A stretch of DNA of 64,000 bases from CAMREV01 sp051656125 (GTDB lineage Bacteria > Bacillota_I > Bacilli_A > Mycoplasmatales > Mycoplasmoidaceae), in the NCBI GenBank assembly GCA_051656125.1, contig JBOGBH010000012.1, forward strand, positions 186,001 to 250,000, written 5' to 3'. Below, piece by piece: positions 41,556-51,251 of this stretch. Every line of letters starts with the position of its first letter. Within the stretch, counting starts at the first letter, position 1. The notes under the pieces are model-generated. The model saw only the letters and a program-made list of their open reading frames with translations. It ran no database searches and had not been told where the DNA came from. The translations under genes and the position numbers were made by a program.

Positions 41556-42416
41556 ATGAGTAGTTCATTTTCTAAAAAAATAGATAAAAAACAGATTGAT
41601 CTTATTTTAAAATATATGAGTTCTCATTTGAAGGAAAATAATAACGAAAACATATTATATTTTTTTTCAACAAAGAAATATAAAATGACAATTTATAAAA
41701 CAAGTACCCTTTTAATACAAGGAAGTGACTATGATAATATTTTAAAAATGTTAAATATTAAAAATGAAAATAATAGATCAAATGATCATGCAAATAGAGA
41801 AATTACTATAGGTACTGATGAGTCAGGTAATGGAGACTTATTTGGAGGAGTATCATTTGCTGCAGTTAAGATTCCAAAAGAGAATAGAGATAAATTGATT
41901 GAAATTGGTGTAGACGATTCAAAAAAACTTACTGATTCTTTCATGAAAAAGGTTTATCCTCAGGTGCTAAATTTAACTATTAATGAAATATATGATATTG
42001 AACCAAAAAAATATAATGAGTTATATAAGAAATATGAAAATGTTAATACAATAAAAACATTAGGTCATAATAAAGTTATCAAAAAAATATATCAAGAAAA
42101 TGATGTTGTTGTTATCGATCAATATACAAATTTAAATCGATTTAATGAGCAAATGAAAATTATAAATGAAAAATTAAATTATGAAATGCATTTAGAAACA
42201 AAAGCTGAATCTAAATATCTTGAAGTAGCTTGTGCTTCAATTTTAGCAAGAGTTAGCTTCTTAAAACAAATAGAAAAAATTGAAAAAGATTTAACGATAA
42301 AAATTCCATTGGGTTCGGTAACATCAGTTGTTAAACCTTGCTTATTATTTTTAAAAGAAAATAATGTAGTATTAAATAAATATATTAAAGAACACTTTAA
42401 AACAAATAAGGAATAG
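41556..42416 (+). CDS. rnhC: Ribonuclease HIII
   Basis: 286 residues. N-terminal TBP-like domain (about 1-75) and RNase H fold with the GTDESGNGDLFGGVSFAAV motif carrying the first Asp-Glu pair, VDDSKKLTD, VIDQY and KAESKYLEVACASILAR. Cleaves RNA of RNA-DNA hybrids. GGAG four bases before the ATG. Two bases from the HIT gene. Confidence 0.95.
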   Translation: MSSSFSKKIDKKQIDLILKYMSSHLKENNNENILYFFSTKKYKMTIYKTSTLLIQGSDYDNILKMLNIKNENNRSNDHANREITIGTDESGNGDLFGGVSFAAVKIPKENRDKLIEIGVDDSKKLTDSFMKKVYPQVLNLTINEIYDIEPKKYNELYKKYENVNTIKTLGHNKVIKKIYQENDVVVIDQYTNLNRFNEQMKIINEKLNYEMHLETKAESKYLEVACASILARVSFLKQIEKIEKDLTIKIPLGSVTSVVKPCLLFLKENNVVLNKYIKEHFKTNKE

Positions 42417-42418
42417 CT

Positions 42419-42838
42419 ATGAGTGAATGTTTATTTTGTAAGATTATAAATAAGGAAATACCTGCGAAGATTGTTTATGAAGATGAAATGACAATGTGCA
42501 TTTTAGATATAGACCCAATTTCTGATGGTCATTGTATTGTAATGCCTAAAAAGCATTATGAGTATTTTAGTGTTTGTGATGATGATTGTTTAACAGCTGT
42601 TACAAATACATCAAAAAAGGTGGCTAATATTATTAATAAATCATCACTTGGAAATGATGGAATAAATTATTTAGTAAATGAGAAAGCAAATGCTGGACAA
42701 GAAATTATGCATTTACATATGCACTTAATTCCTAAGTTTAAAAAAGATGAAGGATTTGATGTTTCTATAAAAAGAAATAATAAAAAAACAATTGATGAGA
42801 GTTATTCTATTCTCATTCATCAATTGTCTTTTAAATAA
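42419..42838 (+). CDS. HIT family hydrolase
   Basis: 139 residues. CLFCKIINKEIPAKIVYEDE start, DIDPISDGHCIVMPKKH, and the histidine triad His98-x-His100-x-His102 in IMHLHMHLIP. Hydrolyses nucleoside phosphoramidates or related adenylylated molecules (HinT-like). Its last 37 bases overlap the convergent membrane-protein gene and contain a terminator hairpin. Confidence 0.95.
   Translation: MSECLFCKIINKEIPAKIVYEDEMTMCILDIDPISDGHCIVMPKKHYEYFSVCDDDCLTAVTNTSKKVANIINKSSLGNDGINYLVNEKANAGQEIMHLHMHLIPKFKKDEGFDVSIKRNNKKTIDESYSILIHQLSFK
42788..42830. terminator. Terminator hairpin inside two overlapping convergent genes
   Basis: Perfect 11-bp stem ACAATTGATGA / TCATCAATTGT (42788-42798 with 42817-42827), A7 before and TCTTTT after. 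It lies within the coding 3' ends of both the HIT gene and the minus-strand gene. Confidence 0.75.
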
Positions 42839-43293
42839 TCATCACGCAATCTGTTCTGATAAGGAACAAATTCTTCTGTTCTATATGAAACGTTATTACT
42901 ATAATTTGTTTCGTCCTTGATATAAGTATCTGTTCTAAAAGAAATACTGTTTCTTATAGCTGGATCAATATATCTTTGTTCTTGATTTTTACCAAAAAAG
43001 AATAATCTTTTTTTATCTTTAACTCTTAATATAATTATTACTAATCAAAATATAAGAAAAAGAAAAATTGAACCAAATAATACTGATAATACACCAATTC
43101 ATCAATCAATTGGAGCAATATTTAGTATTCCTGTAGATCTAGAAGCTTGATTTGTAGCAATTTCTAAAGTAGCATTTTTTATAAATTCAGAATTTAAAAC
43201 TCAATCAATAGCAAAATAAAAAGATATTACTAAAGACAATAAGAAAATAATTAAAACCAAACTTTTAAAAATAAAATTCTTCTGTCTATTCAT
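42802..43293 (-). CDS. Small membrane protein, unknown
   Basis: 163 residues. N-terminal hydrophobic helix (about 9-30), second membrane helix pair near 62-86 (WIGVLSVLFGSIFLFLIFWLVIIIL), then a basic, Arg/Tyr-rich cytoplasmic tail (IRNSISFRTDTY). GAGGATATT precedes the ATG. Four UGA Trp codons. The stop at 42802 lies inside the HIT gene. Next to rplA but probably a separate unit. Not recognised. Confidence 0.65.
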
Positions 43294-43348
43294 AATATCC
43301 TCATTTATTTAATTATAAGAAATTAAAAATGAAAGTCAAATAATTAAA

Positions 43349-44014
43349 TTAACTATTTATTTCTATTTTTACACCAGGACCCATTGTAGATGAAACTGAA
43401 ATATTTTGAATATAAGTTCCCTTTACAGTTGAAGGTCTTTTAGATTTTAAGAAAGCTAATAAGAATTCGATATTTTCTTGAACCTTTTTCATGTCTCCAG
43501 AAGATTTTCCAACTAACATATGAATATTTCCATATGAGTCTGTTCTATATTGAGAAACACCTTTTTGGAATTCAGCAATAGTTTTCTTTAAATCAGTAGT
43601 AACATTACCAATTTTTGGATTAGGCATTAAACCTCTTGGTCCTAGCACTTTACCTAATTTACTTAATTGAGGCATCATTTTTGGCGTAGTAATAATTAGG
43701 TCGAAATCAATTCAACCAGAAGAGATTTTATCAATTGTGTCTTTTCCACCAGTAAAGTCAACATTGTATGCTTTTGCATCTTTTTCAGTTAATCCATCAT
43801 CTAAAACTAAGATTCTATCTTTTTTACCAAAGAAATTTGGTAAAGTAATTGTTCCTCTTAATTGTTGTTCAGCTTTTGAAGTATCTAAATTTAATTTAAC
43901 CGCAATATCAATTGAAGAGTCAAATTTAGTTTTAGAATTATCTTTAACTATTTTTAAAGCTTCATCAATTTTATAAGATTTTGTTTTATCAAAGTTATAT
44001 TTTTTAGCAGCCAT
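43349..44014 (-). CDS. rplA: 50S ribosomal protein L1
   Basis: 221 residues. YKIDEALKIVK start, GTITLPNFFGKKDRILVL, MPQLSKLGKVLGPRGLMPNPKIG signature and KGTYIQNISVSSTMGPGVKI end. A UGA (43712) is Trp. Overlaps the rplK stop by one base (TAATG). L1 also acts as translational repressor of its own operon in many bacteria. Confidence 0.97.
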
Positions 44015-44472
44015 TAGTGAACTCCTTTATTTTTTTTAGGAGTTAAATCTACGTCAGTAATTTGAATACCCATTTGTTTTGCAGTTCCTGCAATCATTCT
44101 TAATGCTGCTTCTTCTGTATTAGCATTTAAATCAGGAAGTTTGTATCTAGCTATTTCTAAAGCTTGTTCTTTAGAAATGGTAGCAACATGATCAGTTAAC
44201 TGATTTTTTCCTGCTTTTTGTATTTTTGCTGCTTTCTTTAAAAGAATAGAAGCTGGAGTTGTTTTAGTTTCAAATTTAAAACTTTTATCTTTGTATGCAT
44301 AAATGACACATGGAATTACTTCTCCATTTTTGTCTTTTGTTTTATCATTAAATTGTCTTGTAAAGTCAGCCATGTTGATTCCAACTGAAGCTAATCCAGG
44401 TCCAGGTTTTGCCTGTCCCCCAATAAGTTCAATTTTTGCAACTCTAACTACTTTAGGATCTTTTATTGCCAT
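44014..44472 (-). CDS. rplK: 50S ribosomal protein L11
   Basis: 152 residues. AKIELIGGQAKPGPGLASVGIN and a C-terminal KMGI-type domain (GTAKQMGIQITD) with a ten-residue extension. Forms the stalk base and GTPase-associated centre. First gene of rplK-rplA; a structured leader is visible upstream. Confidence 0.97.
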   Translation of the reverse strand: MAIKDPKVVRVAKIELIGGQAKPGPGLASVGINMADFTRQFNDKTKDKNGEVIPCVIYAYKDKSFKFETKTTPASILLKKAAKIQKAGKNQLTDHVATISKEQALEIARYKLPDLNANTEEAALRMIAGTAKQMGIQITDVDLTPKKNKGVH

Positions 44473-44512
44473 AAATAAAATATTACCTTTCTTGTAATTA
44501 TGTTTTTTTAGG

Positions 44513-44543
44513 GTGGTAATCGCGAAACATTAGTTTCTTCCAC
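44513..44543 (-). promoter_or_regulatory. Possible L1-binding leader of rplK-rplA
   Basis: On the transcribed strand the leader reads GTGG-AA-GAAAC-TAAT-GTTTC-GCGATTA-CCAC. A lower GTGG/CCAC stem and an upper GAAAC/GTTTC stem are separated by an asymmetric 2-by-7 internal loop. L1 autoregulatory sites in L11-L1 operons have two short stems around an asymmetric loop, 40-60 bases before rplK. The structure is seen; the function is inferred. Confidence 0.45.
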
Positions 44544-44602
44544 ATTTTGTATAAAATATTAAAAATATACCTATTAAGTATAATATATTATCTATGATTT
44601 TG

Positions 44603-45505
44603 CTATATTTTTTTGAAAGTAAAAAACTTCTTTGTTGTCATTAAAAACATTATGTTTACTAATCATCTTATATAAAAGGGCATTCAATCAAAATGGAAAT
44701 TTCTATTAACCATCAATTCTTTTTTATTTTCAATAAATGCCTTTCTAATTGGTGGAAAAAATAGAAATCTTAAAGCAACTATTTCTTGAGCATCATTTTC
44801 AATTAAGTTTAATAAACATTGATATTCTTGGTCAACTCTTTTTAAATCTCATTTAGAAGTAACAGTGTTGCCCTCTCTTGAAATAAAATAATAACAAGTA
44901 ATTTTCTTTGTGTGTATCACACTCTTAGCATTCATGATTATTTGTGAAGTATAGTTTCCATCTTGAAAAGGTATTCCCTCTACCAATTTTCTTAATTTAT
45001 AAAATACTTCTTTTTTTGCATATCAAGAAATAGGAATACTAATTGGAGATTGCTTTTGATATTTATTTGTAATGACTTTTTTAAATAAATAAGGATATGA
45101 AAAAAATCTTCCTTTATTTTTGTTACCATATCATCTAGTATATGCACTAGAAACAACATCATGATCATCGCAAACTTCATTAATAATTTTAAATGCATTC
45201 ACATCTAAAAAATCATCTGCATCTAAAATAGAAACATAATCATTTTTAGCTAATTTGTTTTCTAAAACATAATTTATTACTGAACCTCAATGATTGTTTT
45301 TCTTAGAATAGTATTCAATATTTTTATATTTATCTTGATATTCACTAACAATTTTTTTTAATTCATCATTTGTAGATCCATCATCAATAACCAAAATCTG
45401 TAAAAGATTAATATCATAGTTTTGATTAATCAAAGAATCTAAACATTTAGAAATATATTTTTCTACATTAAAGCATGGAATTATTATTGTAAAACTTTTA
45501 TTCAT
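44603..45505 (-). CDS. Family 2 glycosyltransferase, paralogue 1
   Basis: 300 residues. GT-A fold: TIIIPCFNVEKYISKCLDSL start, VIDDGSTNDEL (nucleotide-binding DD), SILDADDFLD (metal-binding DxD region) and ISWYAKKEVFY. The C-terminus has a hydrophobic WLVNIMFL segment that may touch the membrane. Its ATG overlaps the stop of paralogue 2 by eight bases. The first 307 bases are about nine-tenths identical to the next gene, while the rest has diverged. Sugar donor and acceptor unknown. Confidence 0.88.
45199..45505 (-). repeat. Duplicated glycosyltransferase 5' segment, copy 1
   Basis: 307 bases covering the first 102 codons; matches 46112-46418 without gaps at roughly 90% by eye. At the shared Trp codon this copy has UGA. 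Confidence 0.8.
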
Positions 45506-46418
45506 TTTTTTCTCTTTCTAAATTATTTATTTTAAAAAATTTATGATTACCCATTAAATAAAAATAAATTTTATAAATGAAGTTAAAACCAAATGGTAAT
45601 CACCTGAAGTTAAATTTTCTATTAACTTCAAATATAATATTTCTCTCTTTGCAGCAATTTTTAAAACCCTTAACATTTAATCTATAAGCAATTAATTCTT
45701 GAATATCATATTCAATAAATTTTTTACATGAATTATATTCAGCATCAAATCTTTTTTGATCTCATGCTTGATTCATTGAGTTACCTTCTCTTATCGAAAA
45801 ATAGTAACCAATAGGTTTGTATGTAAAAATTAAATTATCTGAATTTTTTAAAATTTGAGATGTGTAATCTCCATCTTGATGAGCAATTTTTTCAGTCAAG
45901 TATTTTGTTCTATAAAAAACTTCTTTTTTATAAAAAAATAACATTGGCAAACATATTGGTGTTTGTTTTTGAAAATTATTTTTTATGACTCTTTTAAATG
46001 GAAAATAATAAGCTGAAAAATATGCAAATGTTCTCGTTCCATTTCACTCTTTACAAGAGCCCACAAAAACATCATTATCTTTTATTTTTTCATTAACTGT
46101 TTTAAAACAATTTTTATCTAAAAAATCATCTGCATCTAAAATAGAAACATAGTCATTTTTAGCCAATTTATTTTTTAGAACATAATTTATTACTGAACCC
46201 CAATGATTATTTTCTTTTGAATAGTATTCAATATTTTTATTTTTGCTTTGATATTCATTAACTATTTTTTTCAACTGATCATTTGTAGAACCATCATCGA
46301 TAACTAAAATCTGTAAAAGATTAATATCATAGTTTTGACTTAATAAAGAATCTAAACATTTTGATATGTATTTTTCTACATTAAAACATGGAATTATTAT
46401 TGAAAAACTTTTATTCAT
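45498..46418 (-). CDS. Family 2 glycosyltransferase, paralogue 2
   Basis: 306 residues. SIIIPCFNVEKYISKCLDSL, VIDDGSTNDQL and SILDADDFLD motifs as in paralogue 1, then GNSMNQAW and a C-terminal aromatic region. The ATG at 46418 with GAGG upstream is preferred to a longer upstream start. Middle gene of three overlapping glycosyltransferase genes (46411-47901, 45498-46418, 44603-45505), consistent with stepwise synthesis of one glycan. Confidence 0.88.
46112..46418 (-). repeat. Duplicated glycosyltransferase 5' segment, copy 2
   Basis: Partner of 45199-45505. The conserved Trp codon at 46200-46202 is UGG here and UGA in copy 1. Confidence 0.8.
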
Positions 46419-47901
46419 TGTTATCCTCAATAAATAAAAAATCAATTTCTAAATTTGCATTTGATATATTTTTAAGTCTTTCTTTTTTTATTGTGATTGA
46501 TAAACTTATATTTGGACTAATTTTTGAAAAAGAATTTACAAAACTTGAAATCATTTTTTCATTAAAATTTCTCAAATTAAAATCAATAAAAAGTGTATTG
46601 GGAAATAATCTAAAAAAATTATTCATATCTGTGAATGGCTCTAATGAAAATCCTAAAATAATAATGTCGTTTTGTTTTAAGAATGATGATATTTCATACA
46701 AATTATCTTCTTGATTTATTTTTAACAAAAAGAATATATTTTTTTTTCTTTTCAATTTATTTGTATTTTTTTTAATAAAATTAAAATCAACTATAAACAT
46801 ATTTTCACTTCTTTGTAATCTTGATGAACCTAAGAAGTTTTTAGCTTTATAACAATCATAAAAAAAACTATTTTTATTTTTTATTTTATTAATATAACAA
46901 ACTTTTTTTACCTTATTAAGTAATACATAGTTTTTAAAACTATTGATTATGTAAAAGTATAGTAAAGATTTTCATCAAGTCTTAGAAAAAGAAATTTCAT
47001 AATTATAATAATAAATTAATGAAATAATTTTGTTTCTTAAAATAGATCTAAGAACATAATTTGTTGTTAAACTTTTTATTAACAAATCATAGCCTGTTAA
47101 TATTGGAAAAAAAGATCCATTAATTGATCTTATTATTTTTTTATCACTATTAAATTTTTCTTTTTCAAATGAGTTTAGTAAGTTTCTTAATGCAAAATAG
47201 AAATCATTCATTTTCTGTGTATCTCTTGTTTGAAAATGAGACATATTATTCTTGTTATAACTTCCTCTATTGTAGTGGTATGTAATCTTTCGAATTTCTT
47301 TAAAACTTTCAGATTTTAAAAAAATTAATGTTGCTACAGAAATATCTTCAAAATATTTTAATTGCTCATTAAAAGAAATATTTAGGGATAAGAAATATTC
47401 TCTTCTAATAAGATATCCTCAAAGAAGACACATATTAGATTTAACAAAGTCATATTTAGTCATGTCTTGTTTATAAATTCATGTTGGTATAAATGGAAAA
47501 GCAATAGAAAATTTTGAAGAAAAATTATAGAACTGTTTTGCTCTTCCAATAACAATATCAGTCTTGCCTTCATTAGAATTTAAAAGTAAATTTTCAATTG
47601 TTTTTAAAGGAATTGTATCATCAGCATCTAAGAAAAAAAAGTAGTGTCCTTTAGCTAATGAAACTAATCTATTTCTTGTAGCACTTACACCTTTATTTTC
47701 TTGATGATATATTCTTATTCTTTCATCTGATTTTTCAAGTTCATTTAAAATATCAACTGATGAGTCAGTTGATCCATCATTTATAATTATTATTTCAATA
47801 TTCTTATGTGTTTGATATATACAACTACTTATAGATCTTTTTAAAAATCTTGCTGCATTATATGATGGAATCAATACAGATACAAGAATATCTTCTGTCA
47901 T
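46411..47901 (-). CDS. Large family 2 glycosyltransferase with extra C-terminal domain
   Basis: 496 residues. N-terminal GT-A domain: SVLIPSYNAARFLKRSISSC, IIINDGSTDSSVDIL, FFFLDADDTIP. The second half (about 230-496) is not a standard GT2 extension; it is basic and rich in Phe, Asn and Lys, with a Rossmann-like strand pattern near the end (NDIIILGFSLEPF). Several UGA Trp codons. First gene of the three-gene glycosyltransferase run; its stop overlaps the next ATG by eight bases. Confidence 0.85.
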
Positions 47902-48003
47902 AAATAACCTTTAGATTTTTGAATTTTATAAACATATTATACTATATTATAATAACATTATTGTATTGGTAATAATTCATAATTTTATAAAAGGAGATTA
48001 GAT

Positions 48004-48837
48004 TTGAGACAATTTGATGAAGATAGAGTAGAAGAATTTGATTTCATTGTTGGAAACAAAACTTTCCCATTTGTTAGAATAAATCCCTTGAAAAAAAGTG
48101 ACACTGCTGTGCTTTGTTCTTTTGGTTTAAATGGCAGTGCAAAATTTATAAAATATTTAAACTATTCTTGTTTTGATAATGTTGATTTTATTTCTTATGA
48201 TCCTAGAGCTCAATCAAAAAATAAATTAAGACCATCAATGTGACACACAACATATATTAATGATATGAATTCAGTTATTAATGAGTATTTAAAGCAAAAT
48301 CCAAATATTAAAAAACTATATATAATTGGAGAGTCTTGGGGGGCATCAATAGCTTTTTTGTGTAAGAAAAAATATCCTAAAAATATTTATGGGGTATTAG
48401 GTTGAAATATGCCATATGAAGTTATAGACTCTTCAAAAAAACAAAGAAATAATACTCTTTTGAAAATGAAAGTAGTTTTAACATTATTTACTGGAATTAA
48501 TACAAATGGAGTTACAATTTTGTCTCATGATACAACAAATAATAAAGCAATACAAAAATTAATTCTTAGTTCTAGAAATAAACTATTAAGCAATAAAGTT
48601 GTAATTGCTTCTTGAAGGTCTTTTAAAAGAGCATGAAGATATTTTTTAAAAAGTCCAGATGAAAACTTTATATACATTCAAACTGGTGAAGACAACATGA
48701 GATCAAAAATTTTATTCAATAATGGAAAAGAATATAAAAATGTAATTATTTTTGAACAAGGAACTCACTTATTAAGTTTTGATATTAATGTTGCAGACAA
48801 ATTATTTGATGTGGTAAAAGAATTCATAAACAAATAA
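48004..48837 (+). CDS. Alpha/beta hydrolase, unknown substrate
   Basis: 277 residues. IIGESWGAS carries the nucleophile Ser111 (GxSxG) and the EQGTHLLSF segment near the end the likely catalytic His; the acid is probably the Asp in TGEDNM. TTG start at 48004, with AAGGAG seven bases upstream. Contains UGA Trp codons. Divergent from the glycosyltransferases and near glf, so it could trim or acylate a surface glycolipid, but this is inference. Confidence 0.8.
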
Positions 48838-48870
48838 ATATTATTTATAATTATATTTTAGAGGTTATAT

Positions 48871-49161
48871 ATGGCTTACAAAACAAATACAGAAAGAATG
48901 TGACAACAAGCTGCAAAATGTGATTGTGGAAAGCAAGATTGCAATGAAAGAAATCATAGATTATGTAATAGATGTAATAAAAAAATGTTGTATGGCTCTC
49001 ATTTTAGTATTGAAAAATTAAACAAAAGTGAATTTGCATGAAATGTTGATTTAATTGTTCCTAAATCAGAAGGTGGTAACACCAAGCTAAATAATTTGGT
49101 TGCTGTTCACATTAAATGTAATAATTCTAGAAATAGAAAAGATTGATCTAATGAATATTAA
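48871..49161 (+). CDS. Small HNH-family protein with Cys clusters
   Basis: 96 residues. The C-terminal half has the pattern VDLIVPKSEGGNTKLNNLVAV, HIKCNN..., the HNH/McrA nuclease fold, although the first His of the catalytic pair is Leu (DLIV where DHIV is usual). The N-terminal half has CDCGKQDC and RLCNRCNKK, a zinc-ribbon-like Cys set. Three UGA Trp codons. GAGG before the ATG. It may be an active nuclease or only a nucleic-acid binder. Confidence 0.75.
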
Positions 49162-49193
49162 ATAAACAATGATAAACATTGTTTATTTTATTT
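49160..49193 (+). terminator. Terminator after HNH gene
   Basis: Perfect 11-bp stem AATAAACAATG / CATTGTTTATT (49161-49171 with 49177-49187) followed by a T-rich stretch. Confidence 0.75.
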
Positions 49194-49237
49194 ATAATTA
49201 TTTTATAATATTAATGAAAATATATGAAAGGAAAAAT

Positions 49238-49429
49238 ATGAAACCATTAAAAATAGTATCTTTAATTTTAATGTTATTACCACTAGTTTCCCTGCTGGGA
49301 TTTTTACTTTATTTTTTAAGTGAAAAACCATCAGGTAAAGAATTAATTATTTGTATTCTTACAATACCATTTGGGTTTTTTGCTGGAATATTCTTATGAT
49401 TAAATGCTTTTGGAGTAATTAAACTTTAA
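49238..49429 (+). CDS. Small two-helix membrane protein, unknown
   Basis: 63 residues. Two transmembrane helices (about 5-28 and 36-56) joined by a short EKPSGKE loop. GAAAGGAAAAAT precedes the ATG at 49238. Ends six bases before glf, so co-transcribed with it; possibly part of the glycan-export or lipid-linked machinery, but nothing in the sequence shows this. Confidence 0.65.
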
Positions 49430-49435
49430 GATAAT

Positions 49436-50581
49436 ATGAATAAAGAAATTATAATTATTGGCGCTGGACTAGCTGGCTGTACAATAGCAAGATTATTAGC
49501 AGACAATAATCATAAAATTAAAATCTTTGAGGAAAAAAATCATAAAGGTGGAAACCTATATGATTTTTATAATAATAATGGCATTTTAATTCATAAATAT
49601 GGTCCACATATTTTCCATACTTCATATGAAGATGTATGAAAATTTGTTAATAGATTCTCAAAATTTAACAATTATAAAAATCAAGTTCTTGTGAAATTAA
49701 CAAAAAAATCAGTCAAACTTCCAATTAACCTTGATGGCATAAAAGAATTATTTCCAAAAGAATTTGAAATTTTTAATAAGGAAATTAAGGAAAAGAAATT
49801 AAAGGGTGAAGCTGTTTCTATTTTAAATTTATTAAATACGTTAGAAACTAAAGAATCTAAAAAAATAGTTAATTATGTTTATGAAAATGTTTATGCAAAA
49901 TATACTGCGAAAATGTGAGGTAAAACAATTGACCAATTACCTAAATTTATTTTAGAAAGAGTAAAAATAAATTTAAATAAAGATTGAAATTATTTTCCAT
50001 TAGATAAATATCAAGGATTACCAATTGATGGTTATACTAAAATGCTTGAAAGAATGATTGAAGACAAAAACATTTCAATTGAATATAACAGAAATATTAT
50101 TGATGAATTAGTAATTAAAAAAAATAAAATTTATTTTGAAGGAAAAGAAGTAATTGTTTTCTACACAGGAATGATTGATAGATTCTTTAACTTTAAACAT
50201 GGAGAATTAGAATATAGATCTCTTAATATAAAATTTGAAAACCATAATGTAACTTCGTTCCAAAATACAGCTGTTGTTAACTATCCATTGCACAAAACAA
50301 TGACAAGAATAACTGAGTATAAAAAAATGACTTTTCAGGATAAAAAAGGTACAACTACTATATCTAAAGAATATCCTGGTAAGTACGATAAAAATGATAA
50401 GGTATTTCACACTCCTTTTTATCCAATTAATGATGATAAGAATCAAAAAATATTTAACAAATATTTAAAACAAGCTAATAAAATTGAAAACTTTTATTTA
50501 GCTGGTAGATTAGCAGAATATAAATATTATGATATGGACGATATCATATTCGAATGTATTAAAAATTACAAAGAATTTTAA
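49436..50581 (+). CDS. glf: UDP-galactopyranose mutase
   Basis: 381 residues. FAD-dependent enzyme that converts UDP-galactopyranose to UDP-galactofuranose. IIIIGAGLAGCTIARLLA is the FAD-binding loop, then YGPHIFHTS, the IDGYTKMLERM segment, and the RITEYKK region that binds the substrate. Provides the galactofuranose donor for surface glycans such as the galactans of some mycoplasmas; the three glycosyltransferases upstream fit. Convergent with tdk. Confidence 0.95.
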
Positions 50582-50598
50582 AGTTCTTTGTAATTTTT
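50561..50598. terminator. Perfect 15-bp bidirectional terminator between glf and tdk
   Basis: AAAAATTACAAAGAA (50561-50575) pairs exactly with TTCTTTGTAATTTTT (50584-50598); both stop codons lie in the loop TTTTAAAG. The arms are coding sequence for the last residues of both proteins. Confidence 0.9.
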
Positions 50599-51222
50599 AA
50601 TAAATTTAGTACTATTCTTTGTAAACTTCTTATCAGGTATTTTGTGATGATTTCTACAAGTAACTGTATAAGATTCAGTGTTTCCAATTAAAACGATAGG
50701 TGAATTATATGAAGCTGGCTCATCATCAATTTTTCTTTGAGTGCATGTTCCTGGCGCACCGCACTCTGTACATATTGCTGAAAGTTTAGTAACATGTTCT
50801 GCCATTGAAGCTAACGCACTTACAATGGGAAAGGGGTTATTTCTAAAATCATTATCTAAACCAGCAGCATAGACAATTATTCCTTTTTTAGCTAATACTT
50901 CAATCACTTCTAAAATCTTTGGATCAGCAAATTGAATTTCATCAATTGCAACTACTTGTGGATGATTGACATTTTTTAATAACTCTTCAAATATTTCAAA
51001 TGGATCACTAAATTCAATTGCATTCATTTTTTTACCATTTCTAGATTTAATGAATGATTTATTTCTTGAATCAATTTTTGGTTTAAAAAGAAGACATTCA
51101 ACATCAGCATATTCTAATCTTTTAATCCTTCTTAATAATTCCTCTGACTTACCTGCGAACATTGGTCCACATATTAGTTCAATTCAACCATATTCCCTAT
51201 GAAAAGCATTAAATTTTGCCAT
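50578..51222 (-). CDS. tdk: Thymidine kinase
   Basis: 214 residues. Type II thymidine kinase: GPMFAGKSEEL Walker A, VVAIDEIQFAD Walker B, GLDNDF motif, and the zinc site from CTECGAPGTC plus Cys and His near VTCRNHH. Phosphorylates thymidine from outside the cell. Last gene of the gltX-to-tdk run. One UGA in the N-terminus is Trp and is needed to reach the true start at 51222. Confidence 0.96.
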
Positions 51223-51251
51223 AATGATATCTCCCCTATTATTATTTTTAG

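Noticed and set aside
44992..45198. Minus-strand 68-codon ORF in another frame of the first glycosyltransferase
   Set aside because: It lies in the wrong frame; the glycosyltransferase frame continues through UGA Trp codons to 44603.
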